Shown here one piece after another: positions 17,638-26,473 of a DNA stretch of 64,000 nt. Position numbers and translations under genes: made by a program. The stretch is from NCBI RefSeq assembly GCF_013744875.1, contig NZ_CP059399.1, positions 3,038,001 through 3,102,000 of the forward strand. The letters run 5' to 3'. A model generated the notes under the pieces. The model was not told the DNA's origin. It saw only the letters and a program-made list of their open reading frames with translations, and did no database searches. The number at the start of each line of letters is the position of its first letter. The first letter of the stretch is position 1. The DNA is from Nocardia huaxiensis. GTDB lineage: Bacteria > Actinomycetota > Actinomycetes > Mycobacteriales > Mycobacteriaceae.

Positions 17638-18936
17638 GTGGCCGTTGACAGTCCCGTGACTCCCTCGACCGCATCGACCGGCACCGTGGTGCGCGGCCGT
17701 GGCGGCCGCTTCGAATTCCTCGATGCGCTGCGCGGACTGGCCGCCATGGCCGTGGTCATTCAGCACTGTTCGGAACGGCTGTTCCCGGCGTATTTCCGGT
17801 TCTCCCAAGCCTATTTCGGGCTCGGCGAGTTCGGGGTCTTCGTCTTCTTCCTCGTCAGCGGCTTCATCATCCCCGCGTCCATGGAGCGCGGGCGGTCACT
17901 GGGCGCGTTCTGGGTGGGCCGGTTCTTCCGGCTGTTCCCCTTGTTCTGGGCCTGCCTGGCCGCGGCGCTGATCCTGCACTCGATGGGCCGATACGGGCTG
18001 CCGGCGCAGTTCATGGACGATCCCGTGGTGAACCTGCTCTCGAACCTCACCATGATGCAGTTCTTCATCGGCGGCTGGGATATCCAGATCGTCGGCGCCT
18101 CCTGGTCGCTGTCCTACGAGCTGGCGTTCTACCTGTTCCTGTCGCTGCTGCTGATCGCCCGGCTCAATCGCCGATCGGTGCCGCTGGCGGTGCTCGCGGT
18201 CATCGTGATCGTGCCCGGGGCGCTGCTGCCGCCCGCACTGATCAATGGCGCGCAGGCGAATGCCGTCACCCGGTCGATCGTCGTGGTCGCGACAATCCTG
18301 GTGGCAGCGGTGTTCGCCCGGCTGGCAGCCGATCGGCGCATGGCCCTCGCCGCGATCCTGCTCGCGGTCATCACCGTCCCGCTGGTGCTCAACCAGCCCG
18401 GGGAGTCGGTGCTGACCTTCGGGTACTTCGCCACCATGTTCGTCGGCACGGTGCTGTACCGCATGGCGTCGGGCGAGATCAGCGCGTGGCTCGGGTGGGC
18501 GGTGTTCGGGTTCACCCTGTGCGTGATCTTCGGGATCAGCCTCTTCATTCCGCCCACGCTGGCTCCGGAGACGGGTGTGTGGGTCACGTGGGTGAAGCAG
18601 CCCCTCACCATCATCCCGGCCTACCTGCTGTTCGCCGGGGCGTTGTTGCTGCGGCGCTGCTCCTTTCCGCGTCCGCTGCTGTACCTGGGGCGGATCAGCT
18701 ACTCGCTCTATCTCGTGCACGTCCTCGTGCTCGACAGCCCGCGCTGGAGCACCTCCGTTCTCGGCGTTCCCGCCGCATGGCTCACCCTGTGCACGTGGGT
18801 GATCGGCGTGCTGCTGATCGCGACCGCGACCTACCGCCTGATCGAGCAGCCCTGCCAGAACCTGGGTCACCGGATCATCACCGGAATGGATGCGCGCAAG
18901 CGTGCGGAGAACCTGCCGCAAACCGTTGCCGCATAA
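17638..18936 (+). CDS. Acyltransferase-3 family membrane protein (OafA/YrhL-like)
   Basis: 432 aa from GTG 17638 with AGGGGA upstream. The longer frame from 17452 runs through the tRNA gene and must be wrong. About ten membrane helices. Family hallmarks: the first helix RFEFLDALRGLAAMAVVIQH (conserved R and H of the proposed active site), FVFFLVSGFII, SWSLSYELAFYL with the conserved Glu, and the last pair ISYSLYLVHV. Members O-acylate cell-surface sugars, peptidoglycan, antibiotics or lipids. No glycan biosynthesis gene is adjacent, so the substrate is unknown. The basic C-terminal tail is short. Confidence 0.88.
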   Translation: MAVDSPVTPSTASTGTVVRGRGGRFEFLDALRGLAAMAVVIQHCSERLFPAYFRFSQAYFGLGEFGVFVFFLVSGFIIPASMERGRSLGAFWVGRFFRLFPLFWACLAAALILHSMGRYGLPAQFMDDPVVNLLSNLTMMQFFIGGWDIQIVGASWSLSYELAFYLFLSLLLIARLNRRSVPLAVLAVIVIVPGALLPPALINGAQANAVTRSIVVVATILVAAVFARLAADRRMALAAILLAVITVPLVLNQPGESVLTFGYFATMFVGTVLYRMASGEISAWLGWAVFGFTLCVIFGISLFIPPTLAPETGVWVTWVKQPLTIIPAYLLFAGALLLRRCSFPRPLLYLGRISYSLYLVHVLVLDSPRWSTSVLGVPAAWLTLCTWVIGVLLIATATYRLIEQPCQNLGHRIITGMDARKRAENLPQTVAA

Positions 18937-18960
18937 CGTAGTCGGTCGCCTGCCCGGTTT

Positions 18961-21699
18961 ATGCTGGCGCTCATGCTGGTGGGACGCGACGCCGAGCTGA
19001 CCGCAATCGATGGGCTGCTGGCCGATGCGGCGGCCGGACACGGCCGCGTGCTGGCGATTCGGGGTGAGGCGGGGATCGGGAAATCGGCGCTGCTGGAGTA
19101 CGCCGCCGAGACCGCCGCCGGCATGCGGGTACTGCGCGGGGTCGGCATCGAATCCGAGGCCGAACTGGGGTTCGGCGTCCTGCACATGCTGCTGCATCCC
19201 TTCTCCGCACGGATCGACGGGCTGCCGGGACCGCAGGCGGCGGCGCTGCGGGCGGCGCTCGGGCAGGCGGAGGCGGGGGAGGTCAATCGATTCCTGGTGG
19301 GCGCCGCCACCTTGACGCTGCTGGCCGAGCTGGCCGCCGAGAAACCGACGCTGCTACTCGTCGACGACGCCCAGTGGATCGACCAAAGCTCCACGGACGC
19401 ACTGCTGTTCGCCGCCCGGCGGTTCGGCGAGGATGCGGTGGCCATGATTCTCGGGGTGCGGGAGACCGCCGTGCCGTTCGCCACCCCCGGTATCGCGAGC
19501 ATGCGCTTGTCCGGGCTGCCTCCGGCGGCCGCCGCCGAGCTACTGGACCGGCACACCCCGGGCCTCACCCTGCCGGGGCGGGAGCGGGTGCTGACGGAAT
19601 CGGGCGGAAACCCCTTGGCGCTGCTGGAATTGGGTGGTGCGCGGCGCAGCGCGGAAGCCGCCGGGCAGGTCGATCCCGGGCACGAGGTGGGTCCGCTGGC
19701 GGCGACCTCCCGGGTGCAGGAGAGTTTTCGTGCGCAGATCGCCGAACTACCCGCGGGCACGAGGACTCTGCTGTTGATCGCGGCGGCCGACAGTGGCACC
19801 GATATCGGCACGGTGCTCGCCGTCGCCGCCGGGCACGGCCTGTCGGACGCGGATCTGGAGCCCGCGGAGCGCGCCGGACTGGTGACCGTGGAAACCGATC
19901 GGCTGGTGTTCCGGCATCCGCTCATTCGCGCGGCGGTCTACCGGAACGCGGCGCACCACGCGCGAATCGCCGTGCACGACAGCTTCGCTCGCGTGCTGAC
20001 CGCACCCGCCGACGCCGACCGCCGCGCCTGGCATCTCGCGGCCGCGACCACCGAACCCGACGAGACCGTGGCGCTCGCGCTGGAACAGACCGCGCGGCGG
20101 CAGCAGCGCCGGGGCGGGGCGATGGCCGTCTCCGCCGCCTACGACCGGGCCGGGCGGCTGAGCGTGGATCCGCAGCGCAAGGCACATCGCATTCTGCTGG
20201 CGGCGCGCGCCGCCTACGACGCCGGGAAACCGGATCGCGCGACCCGGCTCGCCGCCGAAGCCGCAGCGCTCACCGAGGATCTCGGAATCGTCGCCGACGC
20301 AACACATATCAGGGCGCAGGTCGAATACGAGCGCACCTCACCCGCCGCCGATGCCGAGCTCAGCCTGCGGGCCGCCGCGCTGATCGCGGACACCGATCCC
20401 GAGCGCGCGGTGTTCATCCTCGCCGAGGCGATCTGCTGTGCGCGCGACGCCGCGGACCGCGCCCTCCTGCTGCGGGGTACCGAACTGCTGAACTCCATTC
20501 GGCTGCCGGAGGATTCGCCACTGCGTCCGCACGCGGCCGCGCAGATCGCCTGGGCGGACCTGCTCGGCGGGCAGCCCGCGCCGGCGGTCGCGGTCGTGGC
20601 GGCGCACATTCGTGCGGCGCGGGCGAACACGGTGGATGACCTGCACAAGGTGGTCGCGGCCTTCAGCGGACTGATGCTGGCCGACGACGCGGCCGCCGCC
20701 GCGATCATGGAGGAGATGATCGCGGGCGCGCGGGCGACCGGTGAGCTGCAATGGATTCCGTACGCGCTGGAACCGGCGGCCCTCGCGCACCTGTTGTCCG
20801 GCGCCTTCGGCGAAGCGAGAACCGCTGTGGCCGAGGGAATCTCGCTCAGCGAGGAGATCGGCATGCCGATCGAGGCCGGAGCGCTGCGAGCCATCGAGGT
20901 GTGGCTGACCGCCGTCAGCGGGGACAGGACGGGATGCCGGGCGCTGGCCGGTGCGATCCTGCCGGGATTGTCCGCGACCCACCGCACGCACGCGGCGCTC
21001 GCCGAGTGGGGCGTCGCGCTCGCGGACCTGGCCGCAGGCGATTTCGACGCCGCCCGGGACCGGCTCGACAGCGTGTGCACCGGTCCCGCCGCGCACGACT
21101 TCCTGATTCGCGCGGTGCCCGATCACGTCGAGGCGGCGGTGCGCGGTGGTCGGCCGGAGCGGGCGGGCGATCACCTCACCGCGTTCGAGCGGTGGGCCGC
21201 CAGTGTCGCAAACCCGGTGGCGGAAGCCCTGTTACAGCGCTGCCGGGCCCTGCTGGCCGGCGGCGACGACGCCGAGAAGCACTACTCGGCCGCGCTGGCA
21301 CAGCACGGCGACATCGGCAGCCCCTACGATCGGGCGCGCACCCGGCTGGTCTACGGCGAGTGGCTGCGCCGCCGCCGCAGACGCTCCGACGCGCGCACCC
21401 AGCTGGTCGAGGCCCTGGAGACTTTCGAGCAGCTGGGCGCGGGAGCGTGGGTGGGCCGGGTGCAGACCGAGCTCGCCGCACTCGGGGACCAGCCGGCGAC
21501 GCCGCGCCGCAGCGATCCGCTCGCGCAGCTGACTCCCCAGGAAACCCAGGTGGTCCGGCTCGCGGCCGCCGGATACAGCAACAAGGAGATCGGCGCCCGG
21601 CTGTTCCTGAGCCCGCGCACCATCGGCCATCATCTCTACAACGCCTACCCCAAGCTGGGTATCGCCCGGCGGGCCGACCTCGCGCAGTTCCGGCTGTGA
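18961..21699 (+). CDS. LAL-family LuxR regulator (AAA ATPase + TPR-like + HTH)
   Basis: 912 aa. The N-terminus MLVGRDAEL is the LAL signature; the second ATG at 18973 may be the true start, because many family members begin exactly there. Walker A is GEAGIGKS (G35-S42), and Walker B is TLLLVDDAQW near 126-135. A long helical TPR/MalT-like middle follows (about 300-830). The last 65 residues are a LuxR HTH: LTPQETQVVRLAAAGYSNKE, then FLSPRTIGHHLYNAYPKLGI. LAL proteins are ATP-dependent activators of carbon use or secondary metabolism clusters. Targets are not evident: neighbours are an acyltransferase 24 bp upstream and an atypical SDR 129 bp downstream. Confidence 0.9.
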   Translation: MLALMLVGRDAELTAIDGLLADAAAGHGRVLAIRGEAGIGKSALLEYAAETAAGMRVLRGVGIESEAELGFGVLHMLLHPFSARIDGLPGPQAAALRAALGQAEAGEVNRFLVGAATLTLLAELAAEKPTLLLVDDAQWIDQSSTDALLFAARRFGEDAVAMILGVRETAVPFATPGIASMRLSGLPPAAAAELLDRHTPGLTLPGRERVLTESGGNPLALLELGGARRSAEAAGQVDPGHEVGPLAATSRVQESFRAQIAELPAGTRTLLLIAAADSGTDIGTVLAVAAGHGLSDADLEPAERAGLVTVETDRLVFRHPLIRAAVYRNAAHHARIAVHDSFARVLTAPADADRRAWHLAAATTEPDETVALALEQTARRQQRRGGAMAVSAAYDRAGRLSVDPQRKAHRILLAARAAYDAGKPDRATRLAAEAAALTEDLGIVADATHIRAQVEYERTSPAADAELSLRAAALIADTDPERAVFILAEAICCARDAADRALLLRGTELLNSIRLPEDSPLRPHAAAQIAWADLLGGQPAPAVAVVAAHIRAARANTVDDLHKVVAAFSGLMLADDAAAAAIMEEMIAGARATGELQWIPYALEPAALAHLLSGAFGEARTAVAEGISLSEEIGMPIEAGALRAIEVWLTAVSGDRTGCRALAGAILPGLSATHRTHAALAEWGVALADLAAGDFDAARDRLDSVCTGPAAHDFLIRAVPDHVEAAVRGGRPERAGDHLTAFERWAASVANPVAEALLQRCRALLAGGDDAEKHYSAALAQHGDIGSPYDRARTRLVYGEWLRRRRRRSDARTQLVEALETFEQLGAGAWVGRVQTELAALGDQPATPRRSDPLAQLTPQETQVVRLAAAGYSNKEIGARLFLSPRTIGHHLYNAYPKLGIARRADLAQFRL

Positions 21700-21742
21700 G
21701 CACGCTCGGGTGACCCATTCGACCCCGGTCGCCCGCCCCGAA

Positions 21743-21780
21743 CGCCGGTAGGTTGACCGATGCCGCCGAAAGTACCGGCG
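21743..21780. other. 8-bp inverted repeat upstream of the atypical SDR
   Basis: Perfect arms CGCCGGTA (21743-21750) and TACCGGCG (21773-21780), 22 bp apart. T5 follows about 8 bp later, so it could terminate the LAL transcript. It might instead be a regulator site for the SDR that starts at 21829. Confidence 0.3.
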
Positions 21781-21828
21781 AAATAGCGTTTTTCGTGTCA
21801 GGAATCCACCGCACGGAATGAGACGCTC

Positions 21829-22578
21829 ATGCTCCTCGACAACAAGACCGCGGTCATCTACGGCGCCGCCGGTTCCATCGGCTCCGCCCTCGCCGCGGGT
21901 TTCGCGGCCGAAGGCGCGAACTGCTTCCTGGTCGGCCGCACCGCCGCCACCCTGGAATCCGTCGCCGGGAAGATCCGGGCCGACGGCGGTCGCGCCGAAA
22001 CCGCCGTGGTGGACGCCCTGGACGCCGCCGCCGTGCACGATCACGCCGCCGCGATCGTGGAAAAGGCCGGGAGCCTGGACATTTCGGTGAACGTCATCGG
22101 CCAGGAGACGATCTTCGGCTCGCTCGCCGGCATCCCGGTCGCCGATTTCGCCGGCTCCCTGTCGCGGTTGCTCACCTCCCAGCTGATCACCACGCAGGCC
22201 GCCGCCAAGTACATGGTCACCCAGGAATCCGGTGTCATCCTCTTCTTCGGCGGCTCCGACTACGCGGGCAAGATGCCCGGGCTCGGCACCGTCCAGATCG
22301 GCAGCGACACCATCGAGGCGTTGCGCCGCCAGTGGGCCTGCGAGCTCGGACCGCACAATGTCCGCGTGCTCACCCTGCGCACCGGCGGCATCCCCGAATC
22401 CCTGCCCGACATCCCGCAGACCGAACTCGCCAAGCAGAGCATGGTCGACGCCACGCTGTTGAAGCGCGCCGCCACCCTCACCGATGTCGGCCACGTGGCG
22501 GCCTTCGCCGCCTCCGACAAGGCACGGTCGATGACCGCCACCCAGCTCGACATCTCGTGCGGGGCCTACGCGAACTAG
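21829..22578 (+). CDS. Atypical SDR-fold protein lacking the YxxxK catalytic pair
   Basis: 249 aa. The cofactor-binding start is intact (GAAGSIGSAL, residues 12-21, preceded by TAVIYG), so an NAD(P)-binding Rossmann fold is clear. The NNAG motif reads NVIG. In the region where Tyr and Lys should stand, the sequence is GLGTVQIGSDTIEALRR, with neither residue; a nearby SDYAGK does not have the right spacing. The C-terminus (TATQLDISCGAYAN) matches SDR ends, like VDGG. It may be a binding or regulatory SDR relative, or use other residues. Its TAG stop shares the CTAG palindrome with the stop of the convergent hydrolase. Confidence 0.75.
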   Translation: MLLDNKTAVIYGAAGSIGSALAAGFAAEGANCFLVGRTAATLESVAGKIRADGGRAETAVVDALDAAAVHDHAAAIVEKAGSLDISVNVIGQETIFGSLAGIPVADFAGSLSRLLTSQLITTQAAAKYMVTQESGVILFFGGSDYAGKMPGLGTVQIGSDTIEALRRQWACELGPHNVRVLTLRTGGIPESLPDIPQTELAKQSMVDATLLKRAATLTDVGHVAAFAASDKARSMTATQLDISCGAYAN

Positions 22579-24359
22579 CTCTGCGGGGTGCAGGTGTAGC
22601 GCGGGTGCCCGTTGAGGGCGTCGATCAGATACTCCGGTCGCTGCACCATGATCAGCGCGGCGCGATCCGGAACGCGCAGGCACAGTTTCGGTCCGGCGGC
22701 GCCCTGCGGGGCGTATTCGCTGGCGAATCCGCGCGACATGATGCTGTCGGATTCCAGCAGCGCGTCACAGGCGGCCGGGTCGGCTTCGGCTCGGCCGTAG
22801 CACTTGAACCAGTTGACCGAGTACTTCACCGACATGGCCGGGGCGTGCACGTTCTTGTCGGGGACGCCGATCCAGTTGATCGAGTCGGCGTGACCGCCCG
22901 ATTCGGAGATGATCGACTGGATCGGGGCGGTCGTGCCCTGCCGCAGCAGCTGGTCCACCTTGTCGGTGGTGCCGAACGGACCGTCGGTCGCATTGAACAG
23001 CGGTTGATAGAAGTTGGTGAGCCCGTAGCCGGCCAACCCTGGGATGTCGTAGTCGCCGGTCTGCATCTGCACCGGGACATCGGCGTGCATGTTCTGGAAA
23101 CCCGACATGAGCGAGGCCGAGGAGACGCGGGGGAGCGGGCGCCCGTCGAAGCCGTGGCCCTTGACCTGCCAGTCCAGATAGCTGGAAACGCCTACGGCGC
23201 CGATGGATTGGCCGTAGACACTGATGTGCTCGGTGTCCATCAGATCGATCCACGGGTTGCGCTGGTTGGCGCCGACCGGGGCGTAGGCCGGATCCTGGCG
23301 GACCAGTCGCGGCACCATGAGCACATTGTTGAGCTCATTGTTCAGGTCGACCACCGGGATGATGTCGTCACCGGCCACCCAGCGGATGCCGTCCTGTGCG
23401 GACCAGCAGGTGGACGGCGCAAAGCAGTCCGGCACGGTGAACTGCGGCAGGAACATGTCCAGTATGGTGCCGGGGCTGTCGGGCTGACCGACCTGCGCGA
23501 CGCTCACTGCGATGAAGCCGTTGCGCACATACGATTCGGTGTACATGGAGATGTGGCTCATGGATTCGCCCGCACCCGGCATGCCGTACGCGACCGGGAA
23601 CTTCTGACCCGAGCCCTCGGCGCCCTCGGGCAGCCACACCATGGCGGACATGGGGATTCCGCGTGATCCGATGATCTGAGTCTTGTGTACGGTGCCGAGC
23701 TTGAAGTCGGCGCCGGGGGTGTCGCCGGGAACGCAGGTGCCGGAACGGGTTTCGTAGAAGACGCTGCCGTCCTCATTGACGCACGGGTACCGGAAGTCCG
23801 CCTGCATGAAGTCCGGGTTGTCGTAGACGTCGTCGAGCGCGACATCGGAGGTCTCCGAGGCCGGGGCCGGCCAGTTGCCCGCCGTGTCCGCGAGACCGAA
23901 CTTGCCGTCGTGGTTCCAGTCGGGGAGGTAGTCCGGGTGCGGTGGGAAGTTGACGCCGAGCCCCTCCAGATGCGCGAGCACATCCCACGCCTGCTGGGCG
24001 GCGGTCAGAATCTTCTGCTGCGAATCGGGGCCGGTGTAGGTGGCCGGGTTGGCCAGATCGGCGAAGCCGCCCTGCCAGTTGCCGGTGATATCGGTGATGC
24101 CGGCGCGGATCAGGTAGTCGAGCATGCCGGGGGTGGAGAGATCGCGGACCGTGGCGCTGAACGCGCCATTGGACGGATCGAAGGGGTGCAGCAGATAGGC
24201 GGGGTCCGGGTTGGGGTCCGGCGGCGGCGCCGGGGCCGCGGCTGCCAGGGGCAGTGTGCCGCCCGCCATCCACAGCGAGACCGCCGCGGTGAAAGTTATT
24301 GCTGCTCTTGCCAGCTGTGGCCTCAGTCTCACCGCTCGAGCGTATGGTCGCGAGGCCAT
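22575..24359 (-). CDS. Secreted alpha/beta-hydrolase-like protein
   Basis: About 594 aa if started at the ATG at 24359, which gives a good Sec signal peptide: basic RPYARAVRLRPQLAR, hydrophobic AAITFTAAVSLWMAGG, and an AAAAP cleavage region. The frame stays open to 24590 and an ATG at 24374 is also possible. A proline/aspartate linker (PPPDPNPDPAY) follows. The nucleophile elbow is YGQSIGAVG, the G-x-S-x-G of serine hydrolases, with acidic and His candidates later (QTGDYDIPG; ISESGGHADS). Several Cys suggest extracytoplasmic disulfides. The N-terminal module contains DWNHDGKFGLAD, a dockerin- or EF-hand-like calcium loop. Substrate is unknown. Confidence 0.75.
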   Translation of the reverse strand: MASRPYARAVRLRPQLARAAITFTAAVSLWMAGGTLPLAAAAPAPPPDPNPDPAYLLHPFDPSNGAFSATVRDLSTPGMLDYLIRAGITDITGNWQGGFADLANPATYTGPDSQQKILTAAQQAWDVLAHLEGLGVNFPPHPDYLPDWNHDGKFGLADTAGNWPAPASETSDVALDDVYDNPDFMQADFRYPCVNEDGSVFYETRSGTCVPGDTPGADFKLGTVHKTQIIGSRGIPMSAMVWLPEGAEGSGQKFPVAYGMPGAGESMSHISMYTESYVRNGFIAVSVAQVGQPDSPGTILDMFLPQFTVPDCFAPSTCWSAQDGIRWVAGDDIIPVVDLNNELNNVLMVPRLVRQDPAYAPVGANQRNPWIDLMDTEHISVYGQSIGAVGVSSYLDWQVKGHGFDGRPLPRVSSASLMSGFQNMHADVPVQMQTGDYDIPGLAGYGLTNFYQPLFNATDGPFGTTDKVDQLLRQGTTAPIQSIISESGGHADSINWIGVPDKNVHAPAMSVKYSVNWFKCYGRAEADPAACDALLESDSIMSRGFASEYAPQGAAGPKLCLRVPDRAALIMVQRPEYLIDALNGHPRYTCTPQS

Positions 24360-24792
24360 GCCGCTGAACGACATCGGCCGCCAATGCCATGGCCCGAGCG
24401 GCCATTCGGCGCTGTCGATCGGCAACGCGGCTTCATCCCATTCGGTGCGAATTGCGCGGAATTCGGGTGCGCGCATTCGCCGATGCCCCTGCTTCATTTG
24501 TCTTGACGAACGCCGCGAGTGGACGTGGGATCGATCGACGTCGGAGTACAGCGAATCGCTATCAGTAGGCAACGCAGTGTGTTTGCGCACTCAGCGCTCA
24601 CTGCGTTTGCAAACTCCTCTATTTCAAACTAGCGTCCATTCAAAACTTCATAATCCGAGCAGGACCATGAGCTACTTGCGCTCATCATGTTCGCTGCCGG
24701 GAGGGAATCGGTTCATCAGCGAACAGATACGACGCCGCAGGTCAACGGTGGCGTTCGGCCCTGTCTGTCGGAAATAATTTTGGGGGCAGTTC
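24360..24792. promoter_or_regulatory. 433-bp divergent promoter region
   Basis: This gap separates the secreted hydrolase (leftward) from the GT39-like gene (rightward). The part from about 24540 is clearly more AT-rich than its surroundings. It holds a perfect 10-bp palindrome GTTTGCAAAC at 24605-24614, and a related GTTTGCGCA at 24580. The left part could encode an N-terminal extension of the hydrolase. No other gene is supported. Confidence 0.4.
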
Positions 24793-26382
24793 ATGTCAGC
24801 GATCCTCACGGTTCGCGTCGAGCCGGAGCATCGTCCGGATACCCACCCGTCGTTCGCACTTCGCCCTGTCGCCTTGATGGCCACCATCACCGCGATAGCC
24901 CTGACCGTGACGGCGGGGCGCTACGAGTTCTTCGGCGACGAACTCTATTTCTTGTCCGCCGGAAGGCGACTCGACTACACCTATGCCGATCAAGGCGTGA
25001 TCGTTGCGCTGGCGGCGCGCATCGCGGATCTGCTCGCACCGGGCTCGGTGACGGCACTGCGCTTCCCGGCCGTGCTCATGGGCGTGGGCGCGGTCATCGT
25101 GGCGGCGCTCATCGCCTACGAGATGAAGGGCACCCGGCGCGCCCAGTTGCTGGCCGCGGGCACCTACGCCACCTCCTACCTGCTGGCGACACAGGTCGCG
25201 CTGAGCACGTTCTCCTTCGACGCCACATTCACGGCCGTGATCACCTGGCTGTTCATCCGCTGGGTGCGGACCCGGCAGGACCGGCTGATCGTGTTCGCGG
25301 GACTCGTCGCCGCGCTGGACATGCAGGTCAAGTGGATGATCCCGCTGGTCTGGGCATGCCTGGGCGCGGGTGTCCTGCTGTTCGGACCGCGGGAGATCCT
25401 GCGTCGCCCCGCACTGTGGGTGGCCTCCGGCATTCTCGCGCTGTCGCTGGTGCCGATTCTGTACTGGCAGTCGCAACACAACTGGCCGCAGCTGGCCATG
25501 GGGCCGATCATCGGCGCCGAGCAGGATGCGACGGGTTACGGTCCGCCCGGATTCATTCCGCAGTGGCTCGGCCTGGCCGGCATCCTCGGCTCCCTGATGC
25601 TGGGCTTCGGATTCTGGGGCGTGTGGAAACTGGAAGCCCTGCGTCCGTACCGCTTCATCGCGGCCGCGCTGGTGCTCATGACCGCCTTCGTCATCTTCAC
25701 GCACGGGCGGCCGTACTATCCGACGGGCTTCTTCCCCGCCATGTTCGCGCTCGGCGCGATCGCCTTCTTCCAGTACGACCGCAAGCGCTGGATGAACCTG
25801 GCGATGATTCCGATCATCGGCGCGCAGGTGGTGACCTTCATCGCCTCGCTCACCGTGCTACCCCTCCCGCCGAGCTGGCGCACCGAGACCCACGATGCCA
25901 TCGACCTCGGCTTCCGTTCGGCGTTCTTCGGAACCACCAACTGGGACCGCATGGTCTCCGCCGTCGACATGGGCTACCAAACCCTGACGCCGGAGGAGAA
26001 GGCCAACGCCGTCATTGTCGCCCAGGGCTATTGGCAGGCCGGCGCCGTCGAACAGTTCGGCGGCAAATACAACCTGCCCGCCACCTACAGCCCGAGCCGC
26101 GGCTTCGGCTTCTTCGGCCCGCCGCCGGACACCGCGAACACGGTGATCTACGTCGGCCTCGACACCGCCGAACCCACCCTCCGCGCACAGTTCACCGAAG
26201 TGAAGCGGGTCGTCAAACTCGATGACCAGATGGGCATCCCAGGCATCGACCGCATGGTCGCCGTCTGGAAACTGACCGGCCCCAAACAGCCCTGGTCCAA
26301 GCAGTGGGACTCCATGACCACCCTCTACTTCGACCTCGGCCTCTGGCGCGACACCCGAGCCACCACCCGCCCCACCCGCTGA
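24793..26382 (+). CDS. ArnT/PMT-like membrane glycosyltransferase (GT39-type)
   Basis: 529 aa with about ten membrane helices. After the first helix, the extracytoplasmic loop has YEFFGDELYFLSAGRRLDY then TYADQG; the DE pair is the catalytic acidic motif of GT-C enzymes such as ArnT and protein O-mannosyltransferases. A second loop carries QHNWPQLAMGPIIGAEQDAT. The soluble C-terminal part (about 350-529) faces the outside. Such enzymes transfer a sugar from a polyprenyl phosphate donor to lipid or protein acceptors. The donor is unknown. It is monocistronic, with a strong hairpin after it. Confidence 0.85.
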   Translation: MSAILTVRVEPEHRPDTHPSFALRPVALMATITAIALTVTAGRYEFFGDELYFLSAGRRLDYTYADQGVIVALAARIADLLAPGSVTALRFPAVLMGVGAVIVAALIAYEMKGTRRAQLLAAGTYATSYLLATQVALSTFSFDATFTAVITWLFIRWVRTRQDRLIVFAGLVAALDMQVKWMIPLVWACLGAGVLLFGPREILRRPALWVASGILALSLVPILYWQSQHNWPQLAMGPIIGAEQDATGYGPPGFIPQWLGLAGILGSLMLGFGFWGVWKLEALRPYRFIAAALVLMTAFVIFTHGRPYYPTGFFPAMFALGAIAFFQYDRKRWMNLAMIPIIGAQVVTFIASLTVLPLPPSWRTETHDAIDLGFRSAFFGTTNWDRMVSAVDMGYQTLTPEEKANAVIVAQGYWQAGAVEQFGGKYNLPATYSPSRGFGFFGPPPDTANTVIYVGLDTAEPTLRAQFTEVKRVVKLDDQMGIPGIDRMVAVWKLTGPKQPWSKQWDSMTTLYFDLGLWRDTRATTRPTR

Positions 26383-26387
26383 CCCGA

Positions 26388-26415
26388 TCGAGCCCGGCCC
26401 ACCCGCCGGGCTCGA
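26388..26415 (+). terminator. Strong GC hairpin after the glycosyltransferase
   Basis: Perfect 11-bp stem TCGAGCCCGGC (26388-26398) / GCCGGGCTCGA (26405-26415) with a 6-nt loop, starting 6 bp after the stop at 26382. There is no T-run. Confidence 0.65.
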
Positions 26416-26473
26416 CCCCTGTCCACCGGAAATCCGATGGACGTGCGGCATTCGTGCACCGCATGATGCCCCA

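Noticed and set aside
17896..19197. 433-aa antisense open frame over acyltransferase and LAL start
   Set aside because: Q/H/R-rich shadow spanning two real genes on the plus strand.
24211..24777. 188-aa plus-strand frame before the GT39-like gene
   Set aside because: It runs through the signal-peptide region of the opposite gene and lacks any domain; treated as non-coding promoter region.
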